Source: Planctomycetaceae bacterium
GTDB taxonomy: Bacteria > Planctomycetota > Planctomycetia > Pirellulales > Pirellulaceae
Assembly (NCBI GenBank): GCA_002717145.1
Contig: PBCP01000072.1
Span: forward strand, 37,410 to 101,409
Reading direction: 5' to 3'
Length of the DNA: 64,000 nt
The position numbers and the translations under genes are program-made. The notes under the pieces are model-generated. The model ran no database searches and was not told where the DNA came from. It was given only the letters and a program-made list of their open reading frames with translations. Shown here piece by piece: positions 29,687 through 40,590 of this stretch. Position 1 is the first letter of the stretch, and each line of letters begins with the position of its first letter.

Positions 29687-32124
29687 TATCTTTCCCTAAA
29701 CAATCGACTTTGGACCAAATGAAGAATCAAACTTCTCATCGGGTAGTCATCATCTTGTGTTTTCGCCAGTATCCGCTCGACTTCGATTCTATCAGCGAAT
29801 TGGATTTCCGCGCCCGTCGAAAACACGAACAGCTTTGAAAGAACATTGCGTGCCACCTGTTCGGAACTGCCCAATAGGTGCTGTTTGTAATCAATAATAT
29901 TATTGAACCGGAATCCACTTTCCGTGATTCCGGAGGTATCAACCTCTTGTCCCAAATCATAGTCCACATGGAGAAATCGTAATCCGGGGTTTCGTTCACG
30001 CATCACGCCTCGACTATTTCGATACTGTTCCCGAAAATTTCCGACGGGGTCGAAAGCTTCCAAGGCAAAGCCTGGAGGGTCGATTCTTCGGTGGCAGACG
30101 GCGCATGTCGCTATTTCCTGATGCTTCGCCAGAGTTTCCCTGATGGTCGTTGCCCCCCTGGTATCCGGCTCTATGGAGCCAATATCCGCAGGGGGTGGGT
30201 TGGGGGGCAGGCCAAGCAAGTTGGACAATACATAATTCCCTCGTTTAACTGGGGTCGTCACAGTTCCGTTGGCTGTGACCTTGGCAATCGACGCCTGAGT
30301 CATTAAACCTCCACGTACGCTACCTTCGGGCAAATTCACTTTACGAAAGTGTTCCCCCTTGATATCTACGATTCCATAATGCTCCGCAAGCTTGCGGTTT
30401 AAGAAGGTGAACTCAGAATCGATGAGGTTACTTACACTAAGGTTTTCTTCAATCAGATGTCTAACGAATTCGCGAGTCTCTGCCAACATGGCCCGACGCA
30501 GTACGTCATCATATTCAGGGTATAAGTACGCATCTGGTGTCGTCTCATCAATACGTCGTAATTCCAGCCATTGGTCCAGAAACTCGAAAACAAATCTCTC
30601 TGACCTGGCATCCAACAACATCCGCTCTACCTGTGCGGATAAAACCTTCGGGTTCGACAATTGCCCATTCGCAGCCAGTTGAACCAACTCATCATCCGGG
30701 ATGCTGCGCCACAAGAAGAATGCAAGCCGTTTTGCGAGAGACACATCATCCAATCTACCGCTTTGTCCCGTTTGAAATATCAAATCAGGAGAAATCAAAA
30801 TCGCCCGCAAGGGGATCCTTGCGGCCTCTACAAAGTCTTGCCCCGATTCGATTCCAGGCCGGGCCAAACCTACAAGCTGGTCAATCTCTTGATCGCTTAA
30901 TTGCCGCCCGAACGCACGGGGCGCCAGTCTCAGAATCACATCCCTAACATGCTCCATCGCAGGCTTGTACAAAACCGGGTAATATGGTCTGTCACCGGGC
31001 TTCATTGGCTGCCGAAACTCCCAGCCTATTCCGGGAAACAGGTCACGTGTCCTTTTCGGAGGCCACATTGATTCCAAAGGGCCTTCGACCACAACTTTTT
31101 TAATACGAACTCCCTCTCCTTTGTACTGACTGGCAGGTTGCGAATTATAGATTACTTTACCGTCGGGATCCGGATCTAGTTCATCGGCGCTAACATAAAT
31201 GTAATCGTCCGGCCTCAAGTACTTCTTTGTCGATACAGTACGATACTCATCACCTTCTAAATCCCAAGCTGCAAATAATTCACTTTGCCCCTGTTTGTCG
31301 TTTTGTCGTTTGAGGCTAACAGTAATTGACGAGCGTGGATTATGAGCGGCAGCCGTAACCGTTATTCGGTACTCTCCTGGCACGGTAAAACGCATGCCGT
31401 TGTTGTCGGAGCGAAGAACATAATTGGCACCGCGAAAGGTAATAACGTCTCCGTCCTCCTTAAATACGGTCCCGCCACCGCGACGTACTTCTCTGTCCAC
31501 CCACATTTGAATGTAACGCGAATTGTAATAGTCAAGCTCCCGGGGCTTCGTGTTGGGCCTGAAACCCAACTCAATCGCCTCATCTAGAGCTACGTTTGCT
31601 GCCGTCAATAAACCACGGACATGCAAGCTCGACATTTCCTGCTTGGCAGCGACCACATCAAAGCTTGCAGCTTCGTTTTCAGGCGGTAGGTATTTTGCAA
31701 TGTCGCCCTGAATACTCAACAAATCGTGCAACACGTGTTCGTATTCGAGCCGAGTCAGCCTACGTGAAGGCACGCGTCCGACCGCAGCTTGATGTTGGAG
31801 GTTAACCTTAGTTAACTTGCCATCCAGACTAGACAGTGCGGCCTGCTTCAGTGCGGGCTCAGGTTGCTTCGCATTTTCCGGAGGCATTTCGCCGCGTTTG
31901 ACGCGGTCGTAAACCTTTACCCAGGTTTCTATCAACTCTGGCTTATGGAATTCTACCGGACCTTCTGAAAGCTGGAATCCAGTGTCGTTCTGCCCATCAT
32001 GACATTCCAGGCAGGACGATCGAAGTAAATTATCAATGGAGTTATCAGCCCACAAACTGTTGGTGGCCAGCACCAACAACCCGCAATATAGGCCAAACAC
32101 GAAGTACCTAATGCGCCTCATCAT
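29686..32124 (-). CDS. DUF1592/DUF1588/DUF1585 planctomycete cytochrome protein
   Basis: 812 residues with a signal peptide (about 1-26). CLECH near residue 38 begins a planctomycete cytochrome-like domain followed by EMPP. The DUF1587/DUF1592 region follows (SRRLTRLEYEHVLHDLL, then FLWRSIPDDEL), then DUF1588 (VRGGLMTQASIAKVTANGT) with a second motif CAVCHRRIDPPGFALEAFD, and DUF1585 at the C-terminus. An inserted carbohydrate-binding-like beta region around 220-330 carries FTVPGEYRITVTAAA. It is thought to be exported and haem-binding, with unknown reaction. Its ATG overlaps the preceding gene by 4 bases and its stop overlaps the DUF1552 start by one base. Confidence 0.92.
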   Translation of the reverse strand: MMRRIRYFVFGLYCGLLVLATNSLWADNSIDNLLRSSCLECHDGQNDTGFQLSEGPVEFHKPELIETWVKVYDRVKRGEMPPENAKQPEPALKQAALSSLDGKLTKVNLQHQAAVGRVPSRRLTRLEYEHVLHDLLSIQGDIAKYLPPENEAASFDVVAAKQEMSSLHVRGLLTAANVALDEAIELGFRPNTKPRELDYYNSRYIQMWVDREVRRGGGTVFKEDGDVITFRGANYVLRSDNNGMRFTVPGEYRITVTAAAHNPRSSITVSLKRQNDKQGQSELFAAWDLEGDEYRTVSTKKYLRPDDYIYVSADELDPDPDGKVIYNSQPASQYKGEGVRIKKVVVEGPLESMWPPKRTRDLFPGIGWEFRQPMKPGDRPYYPVLYKPAMEHVRDVILRLAPRAFGRQLSDQEIDQLVGLARPGIESGQDFVEAARIPLRAILISPDLIFQTGQSGRLDDVSLAKRLAFFLWRSIPDDELVQLAANGQLSNPKVLSAQVERMLLDARSERFVFEFLDQWLELRRIDETTPDAYLYPEYDDVLRRAMLAETREFVRHLIEENLSVSNLIDSEFTFLNRKLAEHYGIVDIKGEHFRKVNLPEGSVRGGLMTQASIAKVTANGTVTTPVKRGNYVLSNLLGLPPNPPPADIGSIEPDTRGATTIRETLAKHQEIATCAVCHRRIDPPGFALEAFDPVGNFREQYRNSRGVMRERNPGLRFLHVDYDLGQEVDTSGITESGFRFNNIIDYKQHLLGSSEQVARNVLSKLFVFSTGAEIQFADRIEVERILAKTQDDDYPMRSLILHLVQSRLFRER

Positions 32125-34598
32125 TCCGTACCAGTAGATTCAGGCTTCGGAGCAATGGACTGAATATACGCAATCAAATCCAGTATTTCATCCCGTGTAA
32201 ACGTATCCAGCAATCCAACAGGCATACTGGATACGTTCGACATCAATTGCTCATCGATGGATGCCTTGTCAAGAACATACGTCTTTTCTGGCTTTAGCAT
32301 ATTCGGAAGCAACGTCAATTCAGTATCCGTTTCCTTGATGACTACGCCAGTGAGAACCTGACCCGTATCTACCACAATCAACTGTGGTTGAAAATCTTTG
32401 TGGATTTGCGACGAAGGACGAACCACTTGCTCTAGCAATTTGGCCCCAGTGTACTTTTTTGAAATACCAGTGAGGTCCGGTCCGAGCTTTGCGCCGTTGC
32501 CTCCAATGCTATGGCAGCGATTACACGTTGCCTGCTGAAAGACGACCTTTCCATGTTCAATCGAACGTCCGGCTAGATTATTTGGGGCCGCACCAAAATT
32601 ATAATGCCGCCATTTCCTAACGAACCGCCTTTGCGCATCTGCCACATCAAGAGTTGCCACATATTCCATGATACGGACGAACATCTGGCCATCCCGGTTT
32701 CGTTCCGGATTCAATCTACAGAATTCCTTCCAAAGCTGGCCGACCTTTCCACGATTTTGTTCGGCGATCTGCTTCATCCGAGCGTCCACGTACTTTTGAT
32801 GCGGTTGTTGGAAATAGGCTTTTGGCATTTCCGCCATATCTATTTTGTCGAACAATTCCTTATAGTTCGTGCGAGGGGGTGCTCGCATTGGCGCCGCGGC
32901 TAAATTGCCAACATCATGTGTTCCGTCGTAGTATTTCGGAACGAGTTTTATTCCCCCGCCTGCAGGAACTTGTTTAGGCAATGAAATCTTGATGACCGCT
33001 CCCACTCCACGTTCCATATGACGAGCCGGGCCAGACGTACTGGTCCAGACATTGCCTTCATCATCAAATTCGATTTCCCGGGTGTAGGAAACTCTCATTG
33101 GTAACCGGTACTCCACGAATACCTCCGTTTCAGGGTCGAAGCGATTGATCGTATCGTTTGCTGTTCCACAAATCCAAACAATGCCATCCTTGTCGACGTT
33201 GAGAGCGTAAGGAGTTTGGTTTTCTGAGTCAGGCAGTTCGTAGACAGTCCACTTCTCGTTATCTGGATCAAATTTCCCGAACACCCCCGAACCAAATCCC
33301 GGAACCCAAACCATTCCATCCGGTGCAATATGCAAGCGACGGGGCCCGCGAAACGGAGGATTCCATTCCGTAACATTTCCGTCCTCCGCCGTTGGATCGA
33401 TACGTCCAATTCGATTTCCATTAAGCTTTGAATACCAAATGGAACCATCGACAGGAGAGTAGTCGATACCGTAGGGTGTGATCCCTCTGGATTCACCTCG
33501 TCCTGCAGCCACCGCTTGCCCTGCGTTTAGGAGCTTATATTCCTTCACCTCATGCGTCACCGGATGCAATGAGAAACACGAATTAGAGCCGGCATCGGTA
33601 TACCAGATAAGGCCTTCTTTATCCTCTGGATTAATTCTTAACGTATGAGGATAATCACCACGAGGTTGCGGGTACTCCGCGCTGCTATAGGTCTCAAATT
33701 CTTTTAATTCCGGATCGAAGCGGACCATCTGGCCTGACGCACACATCGTTGTCCAAAGGCTTCCGTCATTTGCCGTTTCGATTGAGTGAGGTCCGTGGGT
33801 TCCCTTTGGATACTGAATCCGTTCGGTGTCTCCTGAAACGGGATCCAAAATGACCATGCGGCCTTTACTGATATTGACAGCGTAAATGTTTCCATCCGGT
33901 CCCATTTCCAAATCATGAAATGATCCCTGGTGCAATTCGTCCAGTTCCCACATCGTAATTTCAGCGGCTGCAGCGGCGCCAGTCGGAGCAGCGGGCGGAA
34001 CGAATTCTGGCCATTTGGCAACGCCTTCTTCAGAGTAGGTTTCCCTTAATCGCTCGACAATCGTATCCTGCGTGTGCCGATACAATCCGCCAAACCCATC
34101 CATGCGACGAATCATCGTTTGCCAGTCGACAGGTTTTTCCGGTGTTCGAAAACCAAGCGTGCCGACCTGGTGACAGTAAGTGCAGAACATCTTAAAGTTC
34201 ATCTTGTCACGTGGGTTATCAAATTTGAGCATGCTAAAGGCACTGCTGGCAGGACGTTGGTTCTCAAGTTCTTCACCCCGAGCCACTCTCGTTTCGATCA
34301 CCAGATCTTTCGTGCCCGATTTGACAACAGGTCTCCATTCATCTGCAAGTCCCATCAACCGCGTTCGCACCTTGTGATCTACAGGCCGCAGTCCGGTAAT
34401 TGAAAAACTTCCATCGCTTTGCGTGAAGACCGAAACCCACTTCCGCTTTTCATCATCCACCGCGGAAACCATAACGCCCTCGACTCCCGCCCCATCTTTA
34501 TCCAGCACCCTACCACCGATGGACGCGTTGTCTGCTGCAGATAACGACGCTGCCTTAAGCAGAACAAGAATACAGAATAACTTTGACTGCATGTTCAC
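32121..34598 (-). CDS. Beta-propeller protein with two c-type haem motifs
   Basis: 825 residues, GTG start overlapping the preceding stop by 4 bases (an ATG two codons later is possible). After a signal peptide comes a carboxypeptidase-regulatory-like domain (about 24-105), then CTYCH at 139-143, a Vgb/NHL-like propeller (about 215-560, blades such as GNIYAVNISKGRMVILDP), and a C-terminal haem domain with CNRCH at 692-696. The C-terminal 134 residues are of the Pirellula/Verrucomicrobium type and resemble the protein at 63117-64000 (shared GPDLT, LLxQVVxPS, SxMPxGL, EILDLxAYxxS). The likely role is binding or electron transfer outside the cytoplasm, perhaps with the sulfatase-cytochrome protein encoded immediately upstream. 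Confidence 0.88.
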   Translation of the reverse strand: MNMQSKLFCILVLLKAASLSAADNASIGGRVLDKDGAGVEGVMVSAVDDEKRKWVSVFTQSDGSFSITGLRPVDHKVRTRLMGLADEWRPVVKSGTKDLVIETRVARGEELENQRPASSAFSMLKFDNPRDKMNFKMFCTYCHQVGTLGFRTPEKPVDWQTMIRRMDGFGGLYRHTQDTIVERLRETYSEEGVAKWPEFVPPAAPTGAAAAAEITMWELDELHQGSFHDLEMGPDGNIYAVNISKGRMVILDPVSGDTERIQYPKGTHGPHSIETANDGSLWTTMCASGQMVRFDPELKEFETYSSAEYPQPRGDYPHTLRINPEDKEGLIWYTDAGSNSCFSLHPVTHEVKEYKLLNAGQAVAAGRGESRGITPYGIDYSPVDGSIWYSKLNGNRIGRIDPTAEDGNVTEWNPPFRGPRRLHIAPDGMVWVPGFGSGVFGKFDPDNEKWTVYELPDSENQTPYALNVDKDGIVWICGTANDTINRFDPETEVFVEYRLPMRVSYTREIEFDDEGNVWTSTSGPARHMERGVGAVIKISLPKQVPAGGGIKLVPKYYDGTHDVGNLAAAPMRAPPRTNYKELFDKIDMAEMPKAYFQQPHQKYVDARMKQIAEQNRGKVGQLWKEFCRLNPERNRDGQMFVRIMEYVATLDVADAQRRFVRKWRHYNFGAAPNNLAGRSIEHGKVVFQQATCNRCHSIGGNGAKLGPDLTGISKKYTGAKLLEQVVRPSSQIHKDFQPQLIVVDTGQVLTGVVIKETDTELTLLPNMLKPEKTYVLDKASIDEQLMSNVSSMPVGLLDTFTRDEILDLIAYIQSIAPKPESTGTE

Positions 34599-36706
34599 CT
34601 ATTTGGTCCTCCATAGTGTTCGAGAACAGTTGTTTCCAGGACGGCCTTTCTAAACTGATAGTCAGGCAGGTCTTTTAAGGAGTAGATAAATGCCAACAAT
34701 TCAATGCGTTGATTCTTATCCAACTTAATGTGGCGATGCGTTTGATTTTGTAGAAGTGCTTCCAATCTCGGCAACGAGTAGGTTGTGTTACGTAATGTCG
34801 GGACATCACCACTAACCCTATTTTTGCTGGCGAAATCCGGTAAGTGATGGCACCGTACACAGCGACCGGCAGAGCTAGAGTCAGCACTTTCGACAGCTAA
34901 TTTGAATCCACGATAAGTATACCGATTCATTTCAGAGGGCAATTTAACAAGGACTCTTCCTTCCTGATTGGCCAACCGACTGAGAACACGATGACTAAGA
35001 CTTTCCTGAGACTCACCGTCATTCGGAACAACGGGAATGCGATTCACATACGCAAATGCGTCAAACGTGGTTTGCCTGTCTGCATCCAGTTGGTTTACAC
35101 CAACCTTGATACGCTCAGTCCCCCAAATCGGGGCCTCTTGAACAACTCCCTGATGAAGAGCTAATAACTTCTTCTCCAGGCGTTGTTTGAGATCAGGCAG
35201 GCTCTTTGATAAATCTTTTTCCTGTTTAGGATCTTTCGACAAATCGAAAAGCTGGACCCTGCTAATCCCTCCCATGCCTGATTTAACCATCGCCGTCCAA
35301 CGCTCCTGAAACGAGTTCAGCGTTACAAACTCGCCACGTAGCTTCTTGTATTCGGGGGTACTGAGAGGATTATTGTAGCATTCATGCCATAGCTCGTTAG
35401 GGGTCAGCATTCTTCCGATGTATTCTTCTAAATGGACACGCATTTTCTCCATCACTTTGTTAATCGCGTCTTTGTCTTTTGGGAACTCCTCTTGTCGGAA
35501 GCCAACTAGGGTGTAGTCGCCTTCTCGCATCACCGCAACCGGGTTACTCATTGGAGAGTGCCATGTCAGGGGCTGATGACGCTTAAAGTCCTCTTCCGAC
35601 CCTGTCAGTAACGGCCCCAGATCAGAGCCGTCAATATGCAGTTCAGCTGGAAGCTTGGCCCCTATTATGCCACCTATTGTTGGGAACACATCAATGGCTC
35701 CGCCAGGGATGCTCTGTACCTGCCCACCATCAATGCCTGCTGGCCAGTGGAAGATACAAGGAGTACGTATGCCTCCTTCAAACATGGAGCCTTTACCAGC
35801 TCTAAGGTTCCCATTTCGCTCTTGGCGATAACTTCCATGGTCCGAGGTATAGACGATCAGCGTATTTTCAAATTCGCCAATTGATTGGAGGTGTTGAACA
35901 AACCTGCCAATCGCCCGATCAGTATTATCGATCGTTGCAGAGTAGATTGCAGCCTGATCATCTGCACTGCCATACTCTTTGACTATCTCCGGCGGCGCAG
36001 CTAATGGCGCGTGCGGCTCATGAAACCACATGTTAATAAAAAAGGGCCGTTGTGAATCTCGGTGATCTTCAAGAAATGTTATTGCTTCGTCCACAACGAT
36101 CTGACAGGCGTATCCTTCGATTTCACCAACACGCTCGCGGTTCCTCCAGAAATTTGTAGGATTCATATGGGAAGGGGCAGCATTTAAGTCCGTCGCAAAC
36201 CAATAGTCAAACCCTTGTTCGTCAATCCAGGGCTTTTTCCTACCACGAAATGGTGTTCCTAAATGCCACTTACCGACATGAGCCGTCTCATAGCCTTTTG
36301 TCTTTAACAATTCAGCGATGGTGACTTCGTCCAATTCGAGATGCATATCATGCATATGATCTTGAATGACGGTATAAACACCTGTTCTCAAGTGATGCCG
36401 TCCGGTAAGTAACGACGCGCGTGCGGTAGAGCAAACAGGAGCAGCTGAATAGAAGTTCGTAAACTTTACACCGCGAGCGGCCAGTTCATCCAGAACTGGC
36501 GTCTTTACCGGGCCACCGTAGCACCCGATATCTGCAGAACCCAAATCGTCTGCAAGCATCAGAACGATATTCGGTGGCGTGCTGGTTTTACGGCTAGAGG
36601 CCTTACTTAACATACCGCTGGTGTCTCCTGCCACCTGAGCATGCCCAAGGACCGGTACTACTATAGCAATCACTACGACAGCATATAGTCTTAACGCCTG
36701 ATTCAT
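34595..36706 (-). CDS. Sulfatase with a C-terminal c-type haem motif
   Basis: 703 residues with a signal peptide (about 1-23). The sulfatase core has LADDLGSADIGCYGG, formylglycine motif C-S-T-A-R (Cys92; Thr at position 3 is unusual), GKWHLGTPF and TSDHGSYRQ. About 200 residues beyond the usual sulfatase end, CVRCHH at 616-621 opens a short cytochrome-like domain (about 605-685) with a helix RIELLAFIYSL close to the end, as in small c-type cytochromes. The next gene, a propeller/cytochrome protein, overlaps by 4 bases. A haem domain fused to a sulfatase is unusual. The sulfatase part is certain; haem binding follows from the motif. Confidence 0.88.
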   Translation of the reverse strand: MNQALRLYAVVVIAIVVPVLGHAQVAGDTSGMLSKASSRKTSTPPNIVLMLADDLGSADIGCYGGPVKTPVLDELAARGVKFTNFYSAAPVCSTARASLLTGRHHLRTGVYTVIQDHMHDMHLELDEVTIAELLKTKGYETAHVGKWHLGTPFRGRKKPWIDEQGFDYWFATDLNAAPSHMNPTNFWRNRERVGEIEGYACQIVVDEAITFLEDHRDSQRPFFINMWFHEPHAPLAAPPEIVKEYGSADDQAAIYSATIDNTDRAIGRFVQHLQSIGEFENTLIVYTSDHGSYRQERNGNLRAGKGSMFEGGIRTPCIFHWPAGIDGGQVQSIPGGAIDVFPTIGGIIGAKLPAELHIDGSDLGPLLTGSEEDFKRHQPLTWHSPMSNPVAVMREGDYTLVGFRQEEFPKDKDAINKVMEKMRVHLEEYIGRMLTPNELWHECYNNPLSTPEYKKLRGEFVTLNSFQERWTAMVKSGMGGISRVQLFDLSKDPKQEKDLSKSLPDLKQRLEKKLLALHQGVVQEAPIWGTERIKVGVNQLDADRQTTFDAFAYVNRIPVVPNDGESQESLSHRVLSRLANQEGRVLVKLPSEMNRYTYRGFKLAVESADSSSAGRCVRCHHLPDFASKNRVSGDVPTLRNTTYSLPRLEALLQNQTHRHIKLDKNQRIELLAFIYSLKDLPDYQFRKAVLETTVLEHYGGPNR

Positions 36707-36734
36707 TCAGTTTGTAATCCTTGGTAGGTAACAG

Positions 36735-36762
36735 ATAATAGTCCGATAATTACCCATGTTAA
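36735..36762 (-). promoter_or_regulatory. Candidate promoter for the sulfatase-cytochrome gene
   Basis: On the minus strand TTAACA (36757-36762), a 16-base spacer and TATTAT (36735-36740) lie just upstream of the ATG at 36706. It fills the 87-base gap that splits the six-gene minus-strand cluster in two. Each box matches consensus at 5 of 6 bases. AAGGA lies between the promoter and the start codon. Confidence 0.4.
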
Positions 36763-36793
36763 TATTTTCATTGACTGGGCGGCAGCAGCTTAC

Positions 36794-39274
36794 TTATCTT
36801 GTCCGATATAAGAAAGCATCTGAAGTAAGTAAGGATACTAACATGGCCTTCATACTTCCGCCGTTTGATTTATAGGCATGGTGAGCTGCCTGAAGGACTG
36901 GCGCGTCATGTAGAGTTTCATTACGTCCCATCCAAAAACGGAAGGCGTGGCGAACAAACACCTGCTCGGCTCGCTCGCTATTTGCAAGTCGCTCAATCAA
37001 CTCGAGAGCGTTTTCCACCTTACCATCAAGTGCTGGATCGCCAGAGTCGATGATCTCACCGGAAGAATCGACGGGTTTATCCAGCTCGAATTCCCGATAA
37101 AGGCCTGCATGATTAAACATTTCGAAAGGCAAGCCCAGCGGATCCATCTTACGATGACAAGTCCAGCAGTAGCTTTCCCGTGTCACTCGCATACGTTCAC
37201 GTAATGTATTATTAGGTTCGTCGGGCAACATCGCGTCGACGGTAATCGGTACATCCGGGATCGCGCCACCAATCAGTCGTTCCTGAATCCAACGACCACG
37301 TAGAATCGCATGGTTATCCATCGCATCCGAGTGCGAGACTAACCATGCAGGATGTGTCAACAAACCCAATCGCTGCCCTTCCGTGGTGGTTGCCAGTGTT
37401 CTTTCAGGCTTCATTGAACCGGCCCCAAAGCTACGTCGGCTGACGCGAGCATATTCTTTTTGACCGACAATCTCCACCGAAGTCACATCATGATTAACAT
37501 TGCGGGCAGGCTGTTTCTTTGGCTTCGGCGGTTCTTTCCCAGGATTCTCTTTTTTCCACGCTTCAAGCTCGGCCGCCAGTTTTTTCTTCAGCTCGTCCTG
37601 ATATCGCTTCTCCGCTTCCACCGATGCTTTTCGTTCGTCTGGTGTATTCTTCTTCCCTAGATAGACAGCATCCGCCTTTGTCGCAATAGCCAGGTCCGTC
37701 GTCAAAAGTTCTTTTAGGACATCACGATCATTAGAAAGGATAATCTCGACTAATCGATCCGTACTGGCAGTAGCATCAAACATCGCTCGATAATGAGCAG
37801 TCCCTCGATTCGATACACCAGCCCGGCCCAGTGCAGCGGAATCCTTACAGATATACCCGCCAAGATCGTAGTCAAAATAGTCTCTAAAGAACTGCAGAAG
37901 TCGCGGTTTGCGAATTGAGTCATCCGCGAGAATCCGCTCCACTTCACGGCGAACATCTTCTCTGGTACGCAAATTACCGGATACGATTGCTTCACGCAAT
38001 TTCTCGTCCGGCTTGATGTAGCTAAACGCGTGATTGACGGCTAACCCAAGCTCCCAGTCCTGCAACATGACTCGCCCGTGTTCGTCAGAGTCTCCTTCCT
38101 CACCGAGCTCGGGTCTAAACAGGGCATCTCGATCTAAAAAGATAGCCGACAATCCAAGAATAGCACCGTCTTTATGCCCCAGCTTCGCTACTGAATCCTG
38201 TACTAATTGCAGGTATATATCAGACTCTTCAGGACGAGGAGGCCGAAAGGTCAGAGCCTCAAACATAAAGTTCACGGCCTTACGTTGATCCTCTGCCGTC
38301 GGATTTTCCAGCTCTAGAAGGTGAAACACCGGAGTAATCGGACGCATCACTTTTGTGCTATACACTAAACTCGTCGGCAAGCCTCGCAAATCGCCAACCA
38401 TCTTGTCTTTAATCGATGCCGGATCGTCTGTGATCTGATACGGCTTAGCGATGCTAAGTGGCCCATCTGCCATATATCGCAAAACGTCGTTAGCGACACT
38501 CATAATCTGAGTCGCTTCCGCGCTGTTAACTGTGTAGAACGCCGGATAATTTTCGAGCCCGTGCTTGCGAGCTGATGACAATACGGCAGGTACACTCTTC
38601 ACCGCGGTAGCATATGCAACCGTGCCACCTTGCCACTGAATAATGCGATCCGTACCGAAATACATTTTCAGTTCACCACCATGATTGGTCGGCACGACAT
38701 CTCCCTGAGTCCGCAGGCCCGGACGGTCAGGATTATAGTCAGGCTCTTTATTAATCAATTCATTTAGGCGGGTGATGTGTTCTTCACGCGTAACTCGCCA
38801 AATTCGTGTCGGGGAGGATGCTGGCAGCAGCTTAATCCCCTGTGGCAGTTCACCAAACAACAGAGTATGGTCTACGAAATTTGCTTTATTGGGATCCTGG
38901 TGAGCATGGAAACCACCTTTGTCTTGCATGGCAACCTGAAGTTGGCCAACAATCCAATCCGTAAATTTAAGCCGCTCGACGGTCGTAGGCTGCTCATGAT
39001 CTTTGGGAGGCATCTCCCGTAATGCAACTTGAGCCCAAACACTCTTCCAGATAGCCGAATTTGCAACCTCGACAGGACCCAAATCATGCAGTGAAAGGCC
39101 TGCTTCGGGTTCGGTCTCGCCATGACAATCGAGACAGTTTCGCTGAAGGAACCCAGAGGCAAATTGTTTAAATGATGCCTCTACCGGCCTTCCGGGAATG
39201 TATTCTTCAGCACAAAGGCTGGAACCGACAAAGAAGCAGAGCAGGGAGAGCCAATAGACTCTGCTCAGAATCAT
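36794..39274 (-). CDS. DUF1592/DUF1588/DUF1585-type cytochrome protein, second copy
   Basis: 826 residues with a signal peptide (about 1-21). [14 protein letters not shown] near residue 47 and EMPPKD form the N-terminal cytochrome-like region; [20 protein letters not shown] near residue 705 belongs to the DUF1588/1585 end. A lysine-rich, probably coiled segment ([16 protein letters not shown] and following, about 560-590) is inserted in the middle. It is only distantly similar to the protein at 29686-32124, so the two are not recent duplicates. The ATG overlaps the DUF1552 stop by 4 bases. Exported, haem-binding, unknown reaction. An 87-base gap containing a candidate promoter separates it from the sulfatase-cytochrome gene. 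Confidence 0.88.
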   Translation of the reverse strand: MILSRVYWLSLLCFFVGSSLCAEEYIPGRPVEASFKQFASGFLQRNCLDCHGETEPEAGLSLHDLGPVEVANSAIWKSVWAQVALREMPPKDHEQPTTVERLKFTDWIVGQLQVAMQDKGGFHAHQDPNKANFVDHTLLFGELPQGIKLLPASSPTRIWRVTREEHITRLNELINKEPDYNPDRPGLRTQGDVVPTNHGGELKMYFGTDRIIQWQGGTVAYATAVKSVPAVLSSARKHGLENYPAFYTVNSAEATQIMSVANDVLRYMADGPLSIAKPYQITDDPASIKDKMVGDLRGLPTSLVYSTKVMRPITPVFHLLELENPTAEDQRKAVNFMFEALTFRPPRPEESDIYLQLVQDSVAKLGHKDGAILGLSAIFLDRDALFRPELGEEGDSDEHGRVMLQDWELGLAVNHAFSYIKPDEKLREAIVSGNLRTREDVRREVERILADDSIRKPRLLQFFRDYFDYDLGGYICKDSAALGRAGVSNRGTAHYRAMFDATASTDRLVEIILSNDRDVLKELLTTDLAIATKADAVYLGKKNTPDERKASVEAEKRYQDELKKKLAAELEAWKKENPGKEPPKPKKQPARNVNHDVTSVEIVGQKEYARVSRRSFGAGSMKPERTLATTTEGQRLGLLTHPAWLVSHSDAMDNHAILRGRWIQERLIGGAIPDVPITVDAMLPDEPNNTLRERMRVTRESYCWTCHRKMDPLGLPFEMFNHAGLYREFELDKPVDSSGEIIDSGDPALDGKVENALELIERLANSERAEQVFVRHAFRFWMGRNETLHDAPVLQAAHHAYKSNGGSMKAMLVSLLTSDAFLYRTR

Positions 39275-40590
39275 GTCAGGATTTCCTTTATTGGCCCGGT
39301 AGCATTATCAAACTTCTTAGCCAGTTTCTCATCCATGTTGAATCGATCAACGTTGGATCCGGCGGCACGAAGTATCGCTGTATACAACGCGTTAATCGGA
39401 CGCTTGCCATCTAGTTGAGTGAAGCAGCCTGTCTTGAAGGCACCATCAAAGTTACCTAGCAACATTACTGGCCAGTTTGCACCACTGGTGTGTTGCTTAT
39501 CAGCGTTATTACTCGTGTAAACAATCAGAGTATGATCCATCATCGATCCGCTTCCCTCTGGAATGCTTTCAAGCGATTCAATTAGCTTGACGAGCATACG
39601 ACTATTGTATTGGCGGATTTTCACCCAAATGGGATTATTGGGCTGTGCGATGTGACCCAGATCATGACCTTGTTTTTCAACCCCAATTCCCTTCCATGCT
39701 CCGAAAATCTCTCCTCGACCCGAGCCGATTGTGAGCGTATTTGTAATACCAGAGGTCAGGGCAGAAATCCCAAGTTCAAGCAATGCATCATGCCAGTCAG
39801 TTTCGAACTCAGGGTTGGTGTATCGCTCATCTACAACAGGAGCAAACTTACGTAAGTGGTCTGACACCTTGCTAAGACGGTCTTGTAAGCCATTCGTATC
39901 TCGGAATCCCTGTACAAACTGCCCATAGCGCCCTGCAGTACCGCTAGGCAGCGATTGCCCTTTAGCATTTGCTAATTTCTCAACCTGAGCCAGTAAATTT
40001 GATTTGGCTTCGTGTTGCTTTCGAATCTCACCGGTTGAAATCCCACCATACAGCATTTGGTATAAATGATTTGGATTAGAGTGCATGAAGATGGGCTGAC
40101 CGGCACCGCTTGCAGACAGATTAGCTACCGTCGGCTTAGTCGTCATATTTTCGATCGAGTCCATACCGATACAAAGGTGCGGCAGCAACGTTTCAGGTAA
40201 GACGTTGCTCAATTCGTGGTCGATCGTCGATGCACTTGGGGGAACTCCGTCGCCGCCTCGATATCCTCCGAGGGCACCAAAAAAAGCGCTATGCGAAGGC
40301 GTAGTATGTGTACCATGCAAACCGTTAATAATATGCAGCCGGTCTTTATAGGATTCCAGAGGGCTAATCGGATCCGGCAACGTCACATTCGCCAGTGAAC
40401 CGCTACTAGTCATTCCTTCCGGAATACAAGTCTTAGGGTCGAAGCCTTGATTCTGCATGAAGAAAACTACGCGCTTCGTCGTTCGACCGGATTGGGGAGT
40501 AGCCAACGCCTTACTGGGATCCAATGCAGCCGTCATTACAGCACCTGCACCTGCGGCCATTCCCTGAAGCATATTACGTCGATTAAGCAT
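39271..40590 (-). CDS. DUF1552-like protein with altered HxxSHH motif
   Basis: 439 residues. [20 protein letters not shown] is a Tat-like signal directly after the start; GGAAGAAG lies upstream of the ATG. Overall layout, including [15 protein letters not shown] and the C-terminal [15 protein letters not shown], follows DUF1552, but the signature reads H-D-L-G-H-I at 309-314 instead of H-x-x-S-H-H, so Ser and the last His are replaced. It opens the six-gene minus-strand cluster and overlaps the following DUF1592-type gene by 4 bases. Either it is a separate subfamily or it has lost the activity of the intact paralogue at 28424-29686. Confidence 0.85.
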   Translation of the reverse strand: MLNRRNMLQGMAAGAGAVMTAALDPSKALATPQSGRTTKRVVFFMQNQGFDPKTCIPEGMTSSGSLANVTLPDPISPLESYKDRLHIINGLHGTHTTPSHSAFFGALGGYRGGDGVPPSASTIDHELSNVLPETLLPHLCIGMDSIENMTTKPTVANLSASGAGQPIFMHSNPNHLYQMLYGGISTGEIRKQHEAKSNLLAQVEKLANAKGQSLPSGTAGRYGQFVQGFRDTNGLQDRLSKVSDHLRKFAPVVDERYTNPEFETDWHDALLELGISALTSGITNTLTIGSGRGEIFGAWKGIGVEKQGHDLGHIAQPNNPIWVKIRQYNSRMLVKLIESLESIPEGSGSMMDHTLIVYTSNNADKQHTSGANWPVMLLGNFDGAFKTGCFTQLDGKRPINALYTAILRAAGSNVDRFNMDEKLAKKFDNATGPIKEILT

